Assembly: GCA_036402075.1 (NCBI GenBank)
Contig: DASWTP010000238.1
Coordinates: 1 to 64,000, forward strand
Direction: 5' to 3'
Length of the DNA: 64,000 nucleotides
Source: Chryseosolibacter sp036402075
GTDB lineage: Bacteria; Bacteroidota; Bacteroidia; Cytophagales; Cyclobacteriaceae
The stretch's first letter is position 1. Every line of letters starts with the position of its first letter. Shown piece after piece: positions 9,170 to 18,276 of the stretch. Position numbers and translations under genes: made by a program. The notes beneath the pieces were generated by a model. That model was not told the DNA's origin. It was given only the letters and a program-made list of their open reading frames with translations, and did not search any database.

Positions 9170-9315
9170 CCTGTAAATGGTTTTCGTTTCTGATGACTTG
9201 CCAATCGCGGGGTTTAATTGCGATCTCATGCAAAAACAGTATTCTATTTGGCACAAGAATTTAAACTTTCCATCGTGGAGTGGCCAGGGTTTGGAAGACC
9301 ATATCGGGCAAGTTT

Positions 9316-9567
9316 ATGATGAGACAGCAAGTAAAATTCAACGAATTACCTCTTACCGACAAAGCTTTATTGATGGCTGAATTTGGTAGCTACCTTGAGT
9401 CAATCGAATTCTATGACTATTGGATTCACCTTTACTCGCTGCACTCAAATTTTATCGAGGTCTACTACAACATTCACACGCGCCAGATCGACAAGATAGC
9501 GATGGCTGATTATGCCGAACTCGATAAGTATCTTAACCGGATCGTCATTCAAAGCTTGAGACGATAA
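9316..9567 (+). CDS. Small conserved-looking protein of unknown function (83 aa)
   Basis: From ATG 9316 (MMRQQVKFNELPLTDKALLM) the frame gives 83 residues. An upstream start at 9280 would add 12 residues that do not look conserved. The protein is soluble and rich in aromatic residues (IEFYDYWIHLYSLHSNFIEVYYN), with predicted alternating helix and strand. I think similar short proteins occur in related bacteria, but I cannot name a domain. It converges on the aldehyde dehydrogenase gene, whose stop lies 14 bp away. Confidence 0.65.
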   Translation: MMRQQVKFNELPLTDKALLMAEFGSYLESIEFYDYWIHLYSLHSNFIEVYYNIHTRQIDKIAMADYAELDKYLNRIVIQSLRR

Positions 9568-9581
9568 TGCAAGGTGATCTT

Positions 9582-10949
9582 CTACGGCTTCCGAAGATGA
9601 TAAGCTTTGGGTTTTGTAAACGCGCGAAGTCCAGCGTGGGATAACGTTGAGCCAAAGCCCGAATGTTTTCTCCCGCTCCAAGGCACGGCAGCACTCACAC
9701 GATCACAACAATTCCAATAGCCGGTACCCGAATCAACAGTTGAAAGAATCTGCTTCGCTCGACTTTCCGATGCGCTGTACACAGCGGAGGTCAGGCCATA
9801 TTCGGTGTCATTCATCATGCTGATTGCTTCCTGGTCGTCCTTTACCTTCATAATGCCGATAACCGGCCCAAATGATTCATCTCGCATCACACTCATGACG
9901 TTACTTACCTCTGTCAAAACCGTTGGTTCAAAGTAATAGCCTTTCCGACTAATTCGTTTGCCACCCGTGAGAATTTTAGCACCGCCCTTCACCGCATCAG
10001 CAATTTGTTTTTCGATCACCGACAGCTGATCCTTCCGAGTCAATGGCCCGATATATACTCCATCGGCAGTTGGCTCGCCTATCTTCCAGCTCCTGACCTC
10101 CCTGGCAAACTCGTCAACATAGCGGTCATAAATTTTTTCATGAACATAGATCCTTTCTACCGCGCAGCAACTCTGCCCGTTGTTGTAGAATGCTCCGTCC
10201 GCAGTTCCGGCAGCAACCGCTTTAATATCCGCGATGTCATCAGCAACGTAGACCGGATCTTTTCCACCGAGCTCACACTGACAAGGAACCATTTTAGCGG
10301 AGACCCGCTCATAAATATATTTACCTGTCTTATAAGATCCGGTGAAAAAATATCCAGCAAAGGGAAGGTCGAGCAATACTTCACCCGTTTCTTTTGCACC
10401 AATCCCGACCTGAAATGCCTTGTCCGGGATCCCAGCCTGTTTGAGCAGACGTTCGATATTTAATCCAGTAAGGGTAGCGTATTCGGATGGCTTATACAAC
10501 ACCGCGTTGCCAGCAAGCAATGCTGGAACAAAGACATTTACGCCAACGAGGTAAGGATAATTCCAGGCTGAGATGTTACAGATCACGCCCAACGGCTCGT
10601 ACGAAATCCACTCCGCCATGGTGCCATCGTCCGACATTTTTTCGTCCGACAAAAATTTCAGGGCATTTTCCGTGAGCCATTTAATTCTTGTCCTCGCGCC
10701 ATTTACTTCGTTGCGTGATTGCTGCAGCGGTTTCCCAACTTCGGCCGTAAGGTCCTTTGCAAGCTGCTCAATGTCGCGCTCTAGTAAGGCCGAAAAGTTT
10801 TTGATTACGTCAATCCGCTCCGCCAGGTTTACACGGTTCCATTCAACCTGCCCTGCCTTCAATAGATCAAATTTTGTCGACAACGTTTGCCTTGTGTCGT
10901 CTTTGATTTCGCGGAGAACTTCCTCCGTTGCTGGATTGATAATTTTCAT
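9582..10949 (-). CDS. NAD(P)-dependent aldehyde dehydrogenase (last gene of the gamma-glutamyl amino-alcohol operon)
   Basis: This is a 455-residue ALDH-superfamily enzyme. The nucleophile is Cys261 in NNGQSCCAVERI and the general base Glu226 in CELGGKDP. The N-terminal SAWNYPYL and the KPSE strand of the cofactor site (YKPSEYA, about 152-158) are present. The family covers succinate-semialdehyde and gamma-glutamyl-aminobutyraldehyde dehydrogenases. Its place as fifth gene behind a glutamine synthetase and an iron alcohol dehydrogenase suggests it oxidises a gamma-glutamylated aldehyde to the acid. It starts 11 bp after the hydrolase gene and belongs to the same transcript. The substrate is inferred. 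Confidence 0.88.
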   Translation of the reverse strand: MKIINPATEEVLREIKDDTRQTLSTKFDLLKAGQVEWNRVNLAERIDVIKNFSALLERDIEQLAKDLTAEVGKPLQQSRNEVNGARTRIKWLTENALKFLSDEKMSDDGTMAEWISYEPLGVICNISAWNYPYLVGVNVFVPALLAGNAVLYKPSEYATLTGLNIERLLKQAGIPDKAFQVGIGAKETGEVLLDLPFAGYFFTGSYKTGKYIYERVSAKMVPCQCELGGKDPVYVADDIADIKAVAAGTADGAFYNNGQSCCAVERIYVHEKIYDRYVDEFAREVRSWKIGEPTADGVYIGPLTRKDQLSVIEKQIADAVKGGAKILTGGKRISRKGYYFEPTVLTEVSNVMSVMRDESFGPVIGIMKVKDDQEAISMMNDTEYGLTSAVYSASESRAKQILSTVDSGTGYWNCCDRVSAAVPWSGRKHSGFGSTLSHAGLRAFTKPKAYHLRKP

Positions 10950-10960
10950 GGCTGTACTGA

Positions 10961-11650
10961 TCAGCTGTTTCGCACTGCATTGAGGAATGCTTCTTTTACT
11001 TTTTTTGAGAATGGGTTGCTCAGATCGGTCATTCGTTCAGGATGCCACTGCACCAGCTGGAAAAACGGTTTTCCATCGTTCTTCTGCCGCTCGATTCCCT
11101 CAATAATGCCATCGGACGAAAACGAATTCACAACCAGGCCTTTTCCGATCAGCTCTGCGCTTTGATGGTGGGCGCTATTGATCTCCCCTTTCGCCAAACC
11201 AGTAATCCTGAACAGCTCACTGTTGACATCCACATCAACGGTGTGATATCGGTCCTTGTCAGGATAGCGGGAGTGGTTATACTTTCCAAATGATGGAATA
11301 TCCGGAACGAGTGTGCCCTTGTAATACACATTTGCCACCTGCAAACCACGGCAGATGCCGAGCAATGGCAGCTGATGCTTCTCAACTTCATCCAGAACCT
11401 TGAATTCGAATTCATCACGTGCTTCATCGATCTCGTGACAATAATCCTTGTACTCGGGCTTATTGTAATAGCGCGGGTGCACGTCTTCACCACCGCTTAG
11501 AATGATGCCATCACATTTCTGTGCATCTCCTGCGTTGTTCAGTCCCGCCCCAAGCTTAATAACCTCAACATCGGGTTCCGCAGCGATCCATTGTTCGTAA
11601 TTAGCGTATTTACTGCAGTCGGTAATTCCAATCGTAATTTTTTTCTTCAT
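10961..11650 (-). CDS. Class I glutamine amidotransferase-type gamma-glutamyl hydrolase (PuuD-like, C26)
   Basis: I choose the ATG at 11650 (MKKKITIGITDCSKYANYEQ) over a GTG three codons upstream. The 229-residue protein has the triad of class I amidotransferases and C26 peptidases: Cys100 in LLGICRGLQ, then His203 and Glu205 in VQWHPERM. The ILSGGEDVHPRYY strand matches PuuD and gamma-glutamyl-GABA hydrolases, which release glutamate from gamma-glutamyl amides. In this operon it would hydrolyse the oxidised gamma-glutamyl product, returning glutamate and an amino acid. Cytoplasmic, 13 bp from the dehydrogenase gene before it and 11 bp from the gene after it. Confidence 0.87.
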   Translation of the reverse strand: MKKKITIGITDCSKYANYEQWIAAEPDVEVIKLGAGLNNAGDAQKCDGIILSGGEDVHPRYYNKPEYKDYCHEIDEARDEFEFKVLDEVEKHQLPLLGICRGLQVANVYYKGTLVPDIPSFGKYNHSRYPDKDRYHTVDVDVNSELFRITGLAKGEINSAHHQSAELIGKGLVVNSFSSDGIIEGIERQKNDGKPFFQLVQWHPERMTDLSNPFSKKVKEAFLNAVRNS

Positions 11651-11663
11651 CTCAAGCACGCAT

Positions 11664-12812
11664 TTAAAGCGCGTTCAAATATAATTGCTTAAAGTCTTCC
11701 CGGGAAACTGGTTTTGGATTATTCGGGTGGGCGAAATCTGCTAGAGCGAGATCGGCCAGCGTTTCTATATGCTCCGGCTTAACACCGATCTCACGCAACT
11801 TGTGCGGAATCTTAACCTTTGTATTGAGTTCAAAAAGGTAGTCTACGACTGCAGCTCCGTCTTCCTGCTTCAGTTCCAGCGTTCGTGCAATCCTCCGGAA
11901 CTTGTCCTCGAAGCCTTTGATATTGAACTGCATTCCATAAGGAATATTTACCGCGTTGGCCAGCCCATGGTGAGTATCCAGTAATGACGACAGCGGGTGA
12001 GCAAGCGAGTGCACAACGCCCAGACCTTTCTGGAAGGCAACGGCTCCCATCAGCGAAGCAATGAGCATTTTGCTGCGCGACTCCAGGTCGGGCTTGTTTA
12101 CCGCCCGCTCCAGCGATTGATGGATGAGTGAGATTCCTTCGAGCGCGATTCCTTCGCAAAGCGGATGCGGTGTCTTGGCAAGGTAAGCTTCCATGTTGTG
12201 CGTGAGTGCATCCATCCCTGTTGCTGCGGTAATGAATGCAGGAAGGTCCATGGTAAGCAGCGGGTCAGCAAAGACTATCCTGGCAAGCAGTTTCGGTGAA
12301 AAGAGAATTTTCTTCTGATGGGTGATGTCATCAGAAATGATGGCACTTCGCCCGACTTCACTCCCGGTTCCTGCGGTCGTTGGAATGGTAATGAAATGAG
12401 GAACGTCATTTGTCACGTAGATGTCTCCGCCAATCAGGTCATCGTACTTGAAAAGGTCTTCGCGGTGGTTGACGCGCAACACAATGGCACGGGCTACATC
12501 AAGCGCTGCCCCTCCTCCAATGCCGATGATGCAGTCCCGGTTTGTATTATCGAAAACGTCAGTCCCTTTATACACGTCTGACTTTACAGGATTTTTGTGG
12601 ATCTCAGAAAAGACTTCATATGAGATCTGCTTCGCTGAAAGATCTCGCAGGATCTCCTTAAAGAATCCCAGCTGCCCCACGGTCGGATCGGTTACAACGA
12701 GGGGCTTGGAAAGATGATTTTTCTTCAAATATTCTCCCAGCTCTTTGCTGGAACCGGCTCCGAAACGGATGGTGGTGGGGAAGTTGTATTGATAGATCTG
12801 CGTAAACGTCAT
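11664..12812 (-). CDS. Iron-containing alcohol dehydrogenase (group III)
   Basis: This 382-residue enzyme belongs to the FucO/EutG-like group. The metal ligands are in place: D201 and H205 (GMDALTHNMEAY), H268 (GVVHSLAH) and H282 (THHGLANAV). The 14-residue spacing between the last two ligands equals that of FucO. The NAD site carries GIGGGAALDVAR and PTTAGTGSE. In this operon an alcohol dehydrogenase makes sense only if the amide made by the upstream synthetase carries a hydroxyl group, as gamma-glutamylethanolamide does. The gene begins 3 bp after the synthetase stop, consistent with one transcript. Confidence 0.9.
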   Translation of the reverse strand: MTFTQIYQYNFPTTIRFGAGSSKELGEYLKKNHLSKPLVVTDPTVGQLGFFKEILRDLSAKQISYEVFSEIHKNPVKSDVYKGTDVFDNTNRDCIIGIGGGAALDVARAIVLRVNHREDLFKYDDLIGGDIYVTNDVPHFITIPTTAGTGSEVGRSAIISDDITHQKKILFSPKLLARIVFADPLLTMDLPAFITAATGMDALTHNMEAYLAKTPHPLCEGIALEGISLIHQSLERAVNKPDLESRSKMLIASLMGAVAFQKGLGVVHSLAHPLSSLLDTHHGLANAVNIPYGMQFNIKGFEDKFRRIARTLELKQEDGAAVVDYLFELNTKVKIPHKLREIGVKPEHIETLADLALADFAHPNNPKPVSREDFKQLYLNAL

Positions 12813-12815
12813 AGT

Positions 12816-14183
12816 CTAAATGATTTCAAAGTAGCGTTTGTATTCCCAATCAGTGACAGCCTTCAGGTGTTGTCTCCACTCCCATTCCCGCGTTTGCACG
12901 AAATGTTCAACGAACGTCTCGCCAAGAATTTCCTTTGCCACATCCGACTTCTTCATTGCCTGCGTTGCATCGTGCAAATTTCCCGGCAACGTGCCGTTCG
13001 AGAAATCGCGATAGCCGTTTCCCGAAGTCGGTGGCTGCGAAAGTTTTAACTGTTTTCTGATGCCATACAGGCCAGATGCAAGAGCGGCTGCCATGGCGAG
13101 GTATGGATTGACATCAGCGCCAATCACCCGGGTTTCCAGTCGTGCGCTTTTGCTTCCTGCGCAAAGTACCCGCAGCGCTACCGTGCGATTGTCCGGTCCC
13201 CAGGTTAATGTTGTTGGTGCCCACGCACCCTCCACTAAGCGTTTATAGCTGTTGATTGTGGGTGCAAACATGGGTAGTATATGAGGAAGGCAATGGAGCT
13301 GGCCTGCAATGTAGCTTTTCAGCAACCCGCTCATATGGTGTGGATCCTTTTCGTTATAGAAAAGATTTTTCTCTCCTGATTGATCCCATAGGCTCTGATG
13401 AACATGTCCACCACACCCGGGCAGCGTTTCGCTGATCTTTGCCATGAACGTTGCCATGACGCCATGCTTGTACGCAATTTCTTTTACGGCAGTCTTAAAT
13501 AGAACTGCGCGATCGGCAGCTTCCACTATGCCGGCATACTCAATTGCAGCCTCATACGTACCTGGACCTGTTTCGGTGTGAAGCCCTTCAATCGGAATAC
13601 GAAACTTTGTTAGCTGCTCAAAGAGATCGGAGAAGAATGAATTCTTCAATGTCGAACGAAGAATAGAATACCCGAACATGCCGGGCGTTATAGGCGTCAG
13701 GTTAATGTACTTCTTGTCACTGGCGCTTTGCGGTGTCTCAGCAAAGTTGAACCATTCAAACTCCTGTGAGAAGATTGGCGAAAATCCGGCATCGCTGGCA
13801 TCTTTCAAAACCTTTTTTACGAGTTGACGAGGACATATTGGTGACGGCTCATCATTTGCCTTTATAAATTCGCCAAGAAAAAAAGGTACGTCATTCTCCC
13901 ATGGAATCTGTCGGAATGTTTCCATTGCAATGCGCGCCTTGGCATCAGGGTAGCCAGTGTGCCAGCCTGTGTACGTAGTATTGTCATAGGCGACATCGCC
14001 CGCGTCCCAGCCGAAGATCACATCGCAGAATCCCGTGCCTCCCTTAACTACCGAACGGAATTTGTCGGCCGAGATGTATTTTCCACGCAGCACTCCGTCC
14101 ACATCCGCAAAGGCAATTTTTACTTTGCGCGAAGGATGGTCTTGGATGTAACTCAGAATGTTGGTTGTCTCTTCCGTGGTCAT
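12816..14183 (-). CDS. Glutamine synthetase-like gamma-glutamylamide synthetase (GlnA4/PuuA-like)
   Basis: This 455-residue protein is a short-form glutamine synthetase homologue. It has the N-terminal FADVDGVLRGK strand, the ETGPGTYEAAIEY metal site, GCGGHVHQSL in the ATP/metal region and NRTVALRV near the substrate pocket. It lacks the C-terminal Tyr adenylylation loop of housekeeping GlnA. The family includes PuuA (putrescine), IpuC (isopropylamine) and Streptomyces GlnA4 (ethanolamine), which join an amine to the glutamate side chain using ATP. The neighbouring permease and alcohol dehydrogenase point to an amino alcohol. Its ATG overlaps the permease stop by 4 nt (ATGA), so it is translationally coupled. 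Confidence 0.88.
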   Translation of the reverse strand: MTTEETTNILSYIQDHPSRKVKIAFADVDGVLRGKYISADKFRSVVKGGTGFCDVIFGWDAGDVAYDNTTYTGWHTGYPDAKARIAMETFRQIPWENDVPFFLGEFIKANDEPSPICPRQLVKKVLKDASDAGFSPIFSQEFEWFNFAETPQSASDKKYINLTPITPGMFGYSILRSTLKNSFFSDLFEQLTKFRIPIEGLHTETGPGTYEAAIEYAGIVEAADRAVLFKTAVKEIAYKHGVMATFMAKISETLPGCGGHVHQSLWDQSGEKNLFYNEKDPHHMSGLLKSYIAGQLHCLPHILPMFAPTINSYKRLVEGAWAPTTLTWGPDNRTVALRVLCAGSKSARLETRVIGADVNPYLAMAAALASGLYGIRKQLKLSQPPTSGNGYRDFSNGTLPGNLHDATQAMKKSDVAKEILGETFVEHFVQTREWEWRQHLKAVTDWEYKRYFEII

Positions 14184-15499
14184 GTCCTGGATGATTCGTT
14201 ATGTTTTGCGACAAGTTTAAAAACCGCGAAGCTTCCCGCGATCAGGGCGAAATAGATAACAGCAAGCGTCCCGTTATAAATGCACATGGCAACGAGTGAA
14301 ATTACAGCAATTATTAACGCTATAAGTGGAAAGGCAGGAAAAAAAGGAACCTTGAATGGCCTTGGCAGCTCAGGCATCTTCTTTCGTAACCGTATTACGG
14401 AGACCATCGAAATGATGTAGAGTGTAAGCGCACCGAAAACGGAGAGCGTGATGATGTCGGCTGTTCTACCCGTTAGCAGCGCGAACACACCGATGATCAT
14501 ATTGACGATCAACGCATTTGCCGGGGTTTGAAACTTTGCATTGACGCGCCCAAGGAATTTAGGAGCAAATCCTACCCTGCCGAATTCAAAGCTTGCGCGA
14601 CCTGCCGCGAGAATGATTCCGTGGAAGGATGCAACCAGTCCAAACAACCCAACGGTTATAAGAAGATGATAGAGCCAGTGACTGCTGTCTACAATGTGCG
14701 AGAGCGCCATAGGCAATGGCGAGTCGGAAGTCGACCCATCCGATTTGTACACAACACTTTCCCATCCGGCCACTCCCACTGAACTGATGAATGTTAGAAC
14801 ACAGAGGATCACCAGCGTAACGATTGCCGAACCGAAACCCAGCAGAATTGTTCGTTGCGGATTGACAGCTTCCTCCGCAACATTGGCGACTCCTTCGATA
14901 GCAAGAAAGAACCAGATGGCAAAAGGGACTGATGCGAATACCCCGGCCCATCCGTTTGGAAATGCATTGTTTGCAAGGTTCTTCATCTCAACGTGCGGTA
15001 ATGTGATTGAGGAAAACAGGAGCAGCTCACCAACCGCAAAAATTGTAATGATAAGTTCGAACATAGCGGCTGCCTTAACTCCGGAAATATTCAGCGCGGT
15101 AAAGATCAGATAGGCGAAGATGGCAATAGCAAGGATTGGAATCGATGGGAAGAAGATATTGAAATAGGCACCGATGGCGAAAGCAATTGCCGGGGGTGCG
15201 AAAATGAATTCGATATTTTGAGCAACGCCTGCAACAAATCCCAGATCTCGCCCCAAGGCCAGTGTAGCATAATCAAAAGCGCCACCAGCTTTCGGTATGG
15301 CACACGCAAGTTCAGAATAGCTGAAGGTGAACGTAAGGTAGAGAACAATGATGAAGAAAGTGGAGATCGCAAGTCCGAGGGTGCCTCCTTCTGCCAGCCC
15401 AAGGTTCCACCCGAAATACATTCCGGAGATGACGTATCCTACGCCAAGCCCCCATAACATCGTTGGCGACAGCGTACGTTTTAATTCAGTCGATGACAC
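14180..15499 (-). CDS. APC-family permease, ethanolamine permease-like
   Basis: This 439-residue membrane protein (GTG start at 15499) has about 12 predicted helices and the APC fold. The first helix region reads GLGVGYVISGMYFGWNLGL, the pattern I associate with ethanolamine permeases (TIGR00908). IPKAGGAFDYATLALG follows the second helix, and the helix-6 segment contains FFLAIEGVANVAEEAVNP, all typical of this subgroup. It would import an amine through the inner membrane. It leads a five-gene operon whose enzymes fit conversion of ethanolamine to a gamma-glutamyl compound and then to glycine. The promoter must lie in the 229 bp shared with the divergent gene at 15729. Confidence 0.86.
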   Translation of the reverse strand: MSSTELKRTLSPTMLWGLGVGYVISGMYFGWNLGLAEGGTLGLAISTFFIIVLYLTFTFSYSELACAIPKAGGAFDYATLALGRDLGFVAGVAQNIEFIFAPPAIAFAIGAYFNIFFPSIPILAIAIFAYLIFTALNISGVKAAAMFELIITIFAVGELLLFSSITLPHVEMKNLANNAFPNGWAGVFASVPFAIWFFLAIEGVANVAEEAVNPQRTILLGFGSAIVTLVILCVLTFISSVGVAGWESVVYKSDGSTSDSPLPMALSHIVDSSHWLYHLLITVGLFGLVASFHGIILAAGRASFEFGRVGFAPKFLGRVNAKFQTPANALIVNMIIGVFALLTGRTADIITLSVFGALTLYIISMVSVIRLRKKMPELPRPFKVPFFPAFPLIALIIAVISLVAMCIYNGTLAVIYFALIAGSFAVFKLVAKHNESSRT

Positions 15500-15728
15500 G
15501 CAATGGAAATGTTAGCCATGATGTTTGCAGAAGCTTAATATAGTAAGTTTTTGAAATACTTGGCGGCTGACGTACGAATTTGAACTGATTTTTTGGTTCG
15601 AAAATATTTGTATTGGCCGGGCGAAAGCGGGCATAAAAATTTTATATTTAGAAGAGATATCATACGATTGCGCTCCTCCGAATGGTGTCTGGCTTTTCTC
15701 TTAATCCATAACATTAACTCCTTACGTG
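15500..15728. promoter_or_regulatory. Divergent promoter region, permease operon and helical-repeat gene
   Basis: This AT-rich 229-bp gap separates two divergently transcribed units. On the plus strand, TATTTAGAAG-type and TATTTGTA-type sequences around 15610-15655 resemble the Bacteroidota -7 element only partly. I could not identify a specific operator. Confidence 0.4.
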
Positions 15729-16253
15729 ATGGCACATCCAGAAGCTCAGCCCCTGGCATTCGACCTGAAACCCATTTCATCTGGCGCCCTTGAAAACGCG
15801 TTGGAAAAGGCCGAGCATTACCGGTTACTTAACCAACCGCACCTGGCGGAGAGTATTTGCCTCGATGTTTTGGCAGTTGATGCGGTTAATCAGAAAGCGC
15901 TGATCATCCTTTTGCTCGCCATGACAGATCAGTTCGATAGCCCCTCTTCACGAAACATAAAAAAGGCAATGGATATAGCCTCCCGGCTGCGCGATGAGTA
16001 CTCGAGGAACTACTACCGGGGAATCGTTCTCGAACGCCAGGCTGCTGCCACGCTGAAGTCAGGTGTACCTTCGTCTAATGTTGATGCTTGTGAATGGTTT
16101 CTCGAGGCAATGAAGTGCTATGAAAAAGCAGAGTCACTCAGTTTACGCGATAACAATGACGCAGTGCTTCGCTGGAACACATGTGCCCGCGCCATCATGC
16201 AGCACAATTTGAAACAGCGACCCATCGAAGAATACATTCCGGTGTTGGAATAA
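15729..16253 (+). CDS. TPR-like helical repeat protein of unknown function
   Basis: From ATG 15729 (MAHPEAQPLAFDLKP) the protein has 174 residues; a GTG one codon upstream is less likely. It is all-helical, with a tetratricopeptide-like pair around ALEKAEHYRLLNQPHLAESI and ACEWFLEAMKCYEKAESLSL. A short GDN-type loop (SLRDNNDAV) follows. The C-terminal RWNTCARAIMQ would be another helix. No signal peptide is present, so it is cytoplasmic. It is divergent from the amino-alcohol operon and 80 bp upstream of the hexosaminidase gene, but nothing links it functionally to either. Confidence 0.75.
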   Translation: MAHPEAQPLAFDLKPISSGALENALEKAEHYRLLNQPHLAESICLDVLAVDAVNQKALIILLLAMTDQFDSPSSRNIKKAMDIASRLRDEYSRNYYRGIVLERQAAATLKSGVPSSNVDACEWFLEAMKCYEKAESLSLRDNNDAVLRWNTCARAIMQHNLKQRPIEEYIPVLE

Positions 16254-16333
16254 TCAGTCCGAAAAAATAAACTCTTTTGCATACCCGAATTTGCTGTTGT
16301 ACTTTTCTCACTTTGTACAATAACGCAAACGGA

Positions 16334-18250
16334 ATGCTCCTTCGAAACTCAAATCCATCACAGATTATCTTATTGTTCTGTCTTTCACTGTGTCTTTTAA
16401 CACACACTGCCGCTCAGGATATCTCAGTGATCCCCACGCCTTCTTCAATTACAAAAAAGCAAGGTTCATTTTTGCTGACCAGCGCAACAACACTGGCGTA
16501 TTCAGATGACAATGAGGTTGCCAAGGTGGCGGAATACCTTCGCGCCAAACTGCAACCCGCAACGGGGTTTGGATTTGCACGCACCACAAAGGCCGGGCCG
16601 GGTTCAATTGAACTTGTGCTGAGCGCTACCGGAGCGAAGGCTGCGGATGAAGGTTATTCGCTTGAATCAAGCGCTGACAAAATTACGCTTACGGCAAAGT
16701 CTCCGGCCGGACTTTTCTACGGGGTGCAGACCCTCTTGCAACTTTTGCCTGCAGAAATTGAGGCGTCAGAAAAAATTACCAATACAAAGTTTGAGATCCC
16801 CGCGGTCGCTATTACTGACTCACCCCGGTTTGGATGGCGAGGGATCATGCTGGATGTTAGCCGCCACTTTTATTCGAAAGCCTATGTAAAAGAGTTTATC
16901 GATCAGATTGCCAGGTATAAATTCAATCGCCTGCATCTGCATCTTACCGATGACAATGGGTGGCGCATTGAGATCAAGAGTTTGCCAAAGCTTACCGAGG
17001 TGGGCGCCTGGCGGGTGGAGCGCACAGGGACTTTCGGAAGCCATGATGCTCCGAAGCCTGGGGAGAAAGCAACATACGGTGGCTTTTATACACACGAAGA
17101 CATTAAAGAGATTGTACAGCACGCGAAAGCCCGCTTTATCGAGATCGTTCCGGAGGTTGACATTCCCGGTCACAGTATGGCTGCGCTTGCCGCCTACCCG
17201 GAATTGAGTGTGAGCAAGGATACGAGCGTTCGCGTTAACCCAGGCAGCAAATTTGCCACGTGGTATGGCCATGGCAAATTTGAAATGCATATTGACAATA
17301 CCTTGAATCCAACTGACGAAAAGGTGTACGCATTTCTCGACAAGGTATTCACCGAGATCGCCATGCTGTTTCCATACGAATATATACATATGGGTGGAGA
17401 CGAGTGCTACAAAGGGTTCTGGGAAAAAGATCCACAGGTACAAGCGTTCATGAAAAAGAATAAAATGAAAGACGGTCATGACCTTCAGAGTTATTTTTCA
17501 AAACGCGTGAATCAGATTATAGTCTCTAAAAAGAAGAAAGCGATAGGCTGGGACGAGATTCTTGAAGGAGGCGCCCCCGAAGGCGCGGCAGTCATGAGCT
17601 GGCAGGGCGTCAAAGGAGGTATTGAGGCGTCTAAGCTCAGGCTTCCGGTCGTCATGAGCCCCGCCCCGATGTACTACCTCGACATGATGCAGGGCGACCC
17701 CGCGATCGAGGCGCGCGTTTATGGTTCATCACGATTAAAAGAAATGTACAACTTTGATATTCTTCCCGCAGGCATCGATTCGGCATACGTCCTGGGCGGA
17801 CAAGGCAATCTCTGGACAGAGCAGATACGCATCGAACCACAGGTAGAATACATGATGTACCCGCGGGCTTATGCAGTGGCCGAGACATTATGGTCACCAA
17901 AGTCAAAGAAAAATTACGACAATTTTGTCACCCGGGTTGAGAACCACTTCAAGCGCTCAGCCCAGGCCGGAGTGAACTATTCGCCAAGCCTCTACGATCC
18001 GATCATGACGGTGAAAAAGAACAGTGACGGAAAGCTTGTAGTTGAATTGGCTGCCGAAGCACCAAACCTTGACTTCTATTATACCCTCGACAATACGATT
18101 CCAAACCATTACTACGAGAAGTACAATGGTCCAATTGTTTTGCCAGACGGAACGGATATGATCCGCATCACGAGCTACCGTGGCAAACAACAAATGGGAA
18201 GACTCCTGAGCTTAACTGTCGAAGAGTTAGCAAAGCGAGTCAGGAAGTAA
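16334..18250 (+). CDS. Beta-N-acetylhexosaminidase, GH20
   Basis: The start is placed at ATG 16334 (MLLRNSNPSQIILLFCLSLC), which gives a clean signal peptide ending THTAA; the open frame upstream would bury it. The 638-residue protein has an N-terminal GH20b domain (about 30-150), a GH20 TIM barrel (about 155-500) and a C-terminal CHB/HEX-type sandwich. The barrel shows GWRGIMLDVSRHFY, HLHLTDDNGWR and the catalytic Asp-Glu pair in MGGDECYKGFWEK (D356, E357). It would remove terminal GlcNAc or GalNAc from chitin oligomers or glycoconjugates in the periplasm. No chitinase or SusCD pair lies nearby. Confidence 0.93.
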   Translation: MLLRNSNPSQIILLFCLSLCLLTHTAAQDISVIPTPSSITKKQGSFLLTSATTLAYSDDNEVAKVAEYLRAKLQPATGFGFARTTKAGPGSIELVLSATGAKAADEGYSLESSADKITLTAKSPAGLFYGVQTLLQLLPAEIEASEKITNTKFEIPAVAITDSPRFGWRGIMLDVSRHFYSKAYVKEFIDQIARYKFNRLHLHLTDDNGWRIEIKSLPKLTEVGAWRVERTGTFGSHDAPKPGEKATYGGFYTHEDIKEIVQHAKARFIEIVPEVDIPGHSMAALAAYPELSVSKDTSVRVNPGSKFATWYGHGKFEMHIDNTLNPTDEKVYAFLDKVFTEIAMLFPYEYIHMGGDECYKGFWEKDPQVQAFMKKNKMKDGHDLQSYFSKRVNQIIVSKKKKAIGWDEILEGGAPEGAAVMSWQGVKGGIEASKLRLPVVMSPAPMYYLDMMQGDPAIEARVYGSSRLKEMYNFDILPAGIDSAYVLGGQGNLWTEQIRIEPQVEYMMYPRAYAVAETLWSPKSKKNYDNFVTRVENHFKRSAQAGVNYSPSLYDPIMTVKKNSDGKLVVELAAEAPNLDFYYTLDNTIPNHYYEKYNGPIVLPDGTDMIRITSYRGKQQMGRLLSLTVEELAKRVRK

Positions 18251-18276
18251 AACTGGCGCGCTGGCCATCTGAAATT

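Noticed and set aside
9177..9380. A 67-codon plus-strand frame before and across the start of the small 83-aa gene.
   Set aside because: It overlaps the better-supported frame, and its composition looks random.
9582..15499. Reading the five-gene operon as a putrescine (puu) pathway.
   Set aside because: No FAD-dependent PuuB-type oxidase is present; an iron alcohol dehydrogenase and an ethanolamine-type permease fit an amino alcohol better.
15535..15780. An 81-codon minus-strand frame across the divergent promoter region.
   Set aside because: It overlaps the start of the helical-repeat gene and has no protein-like pattern or conserved motif.
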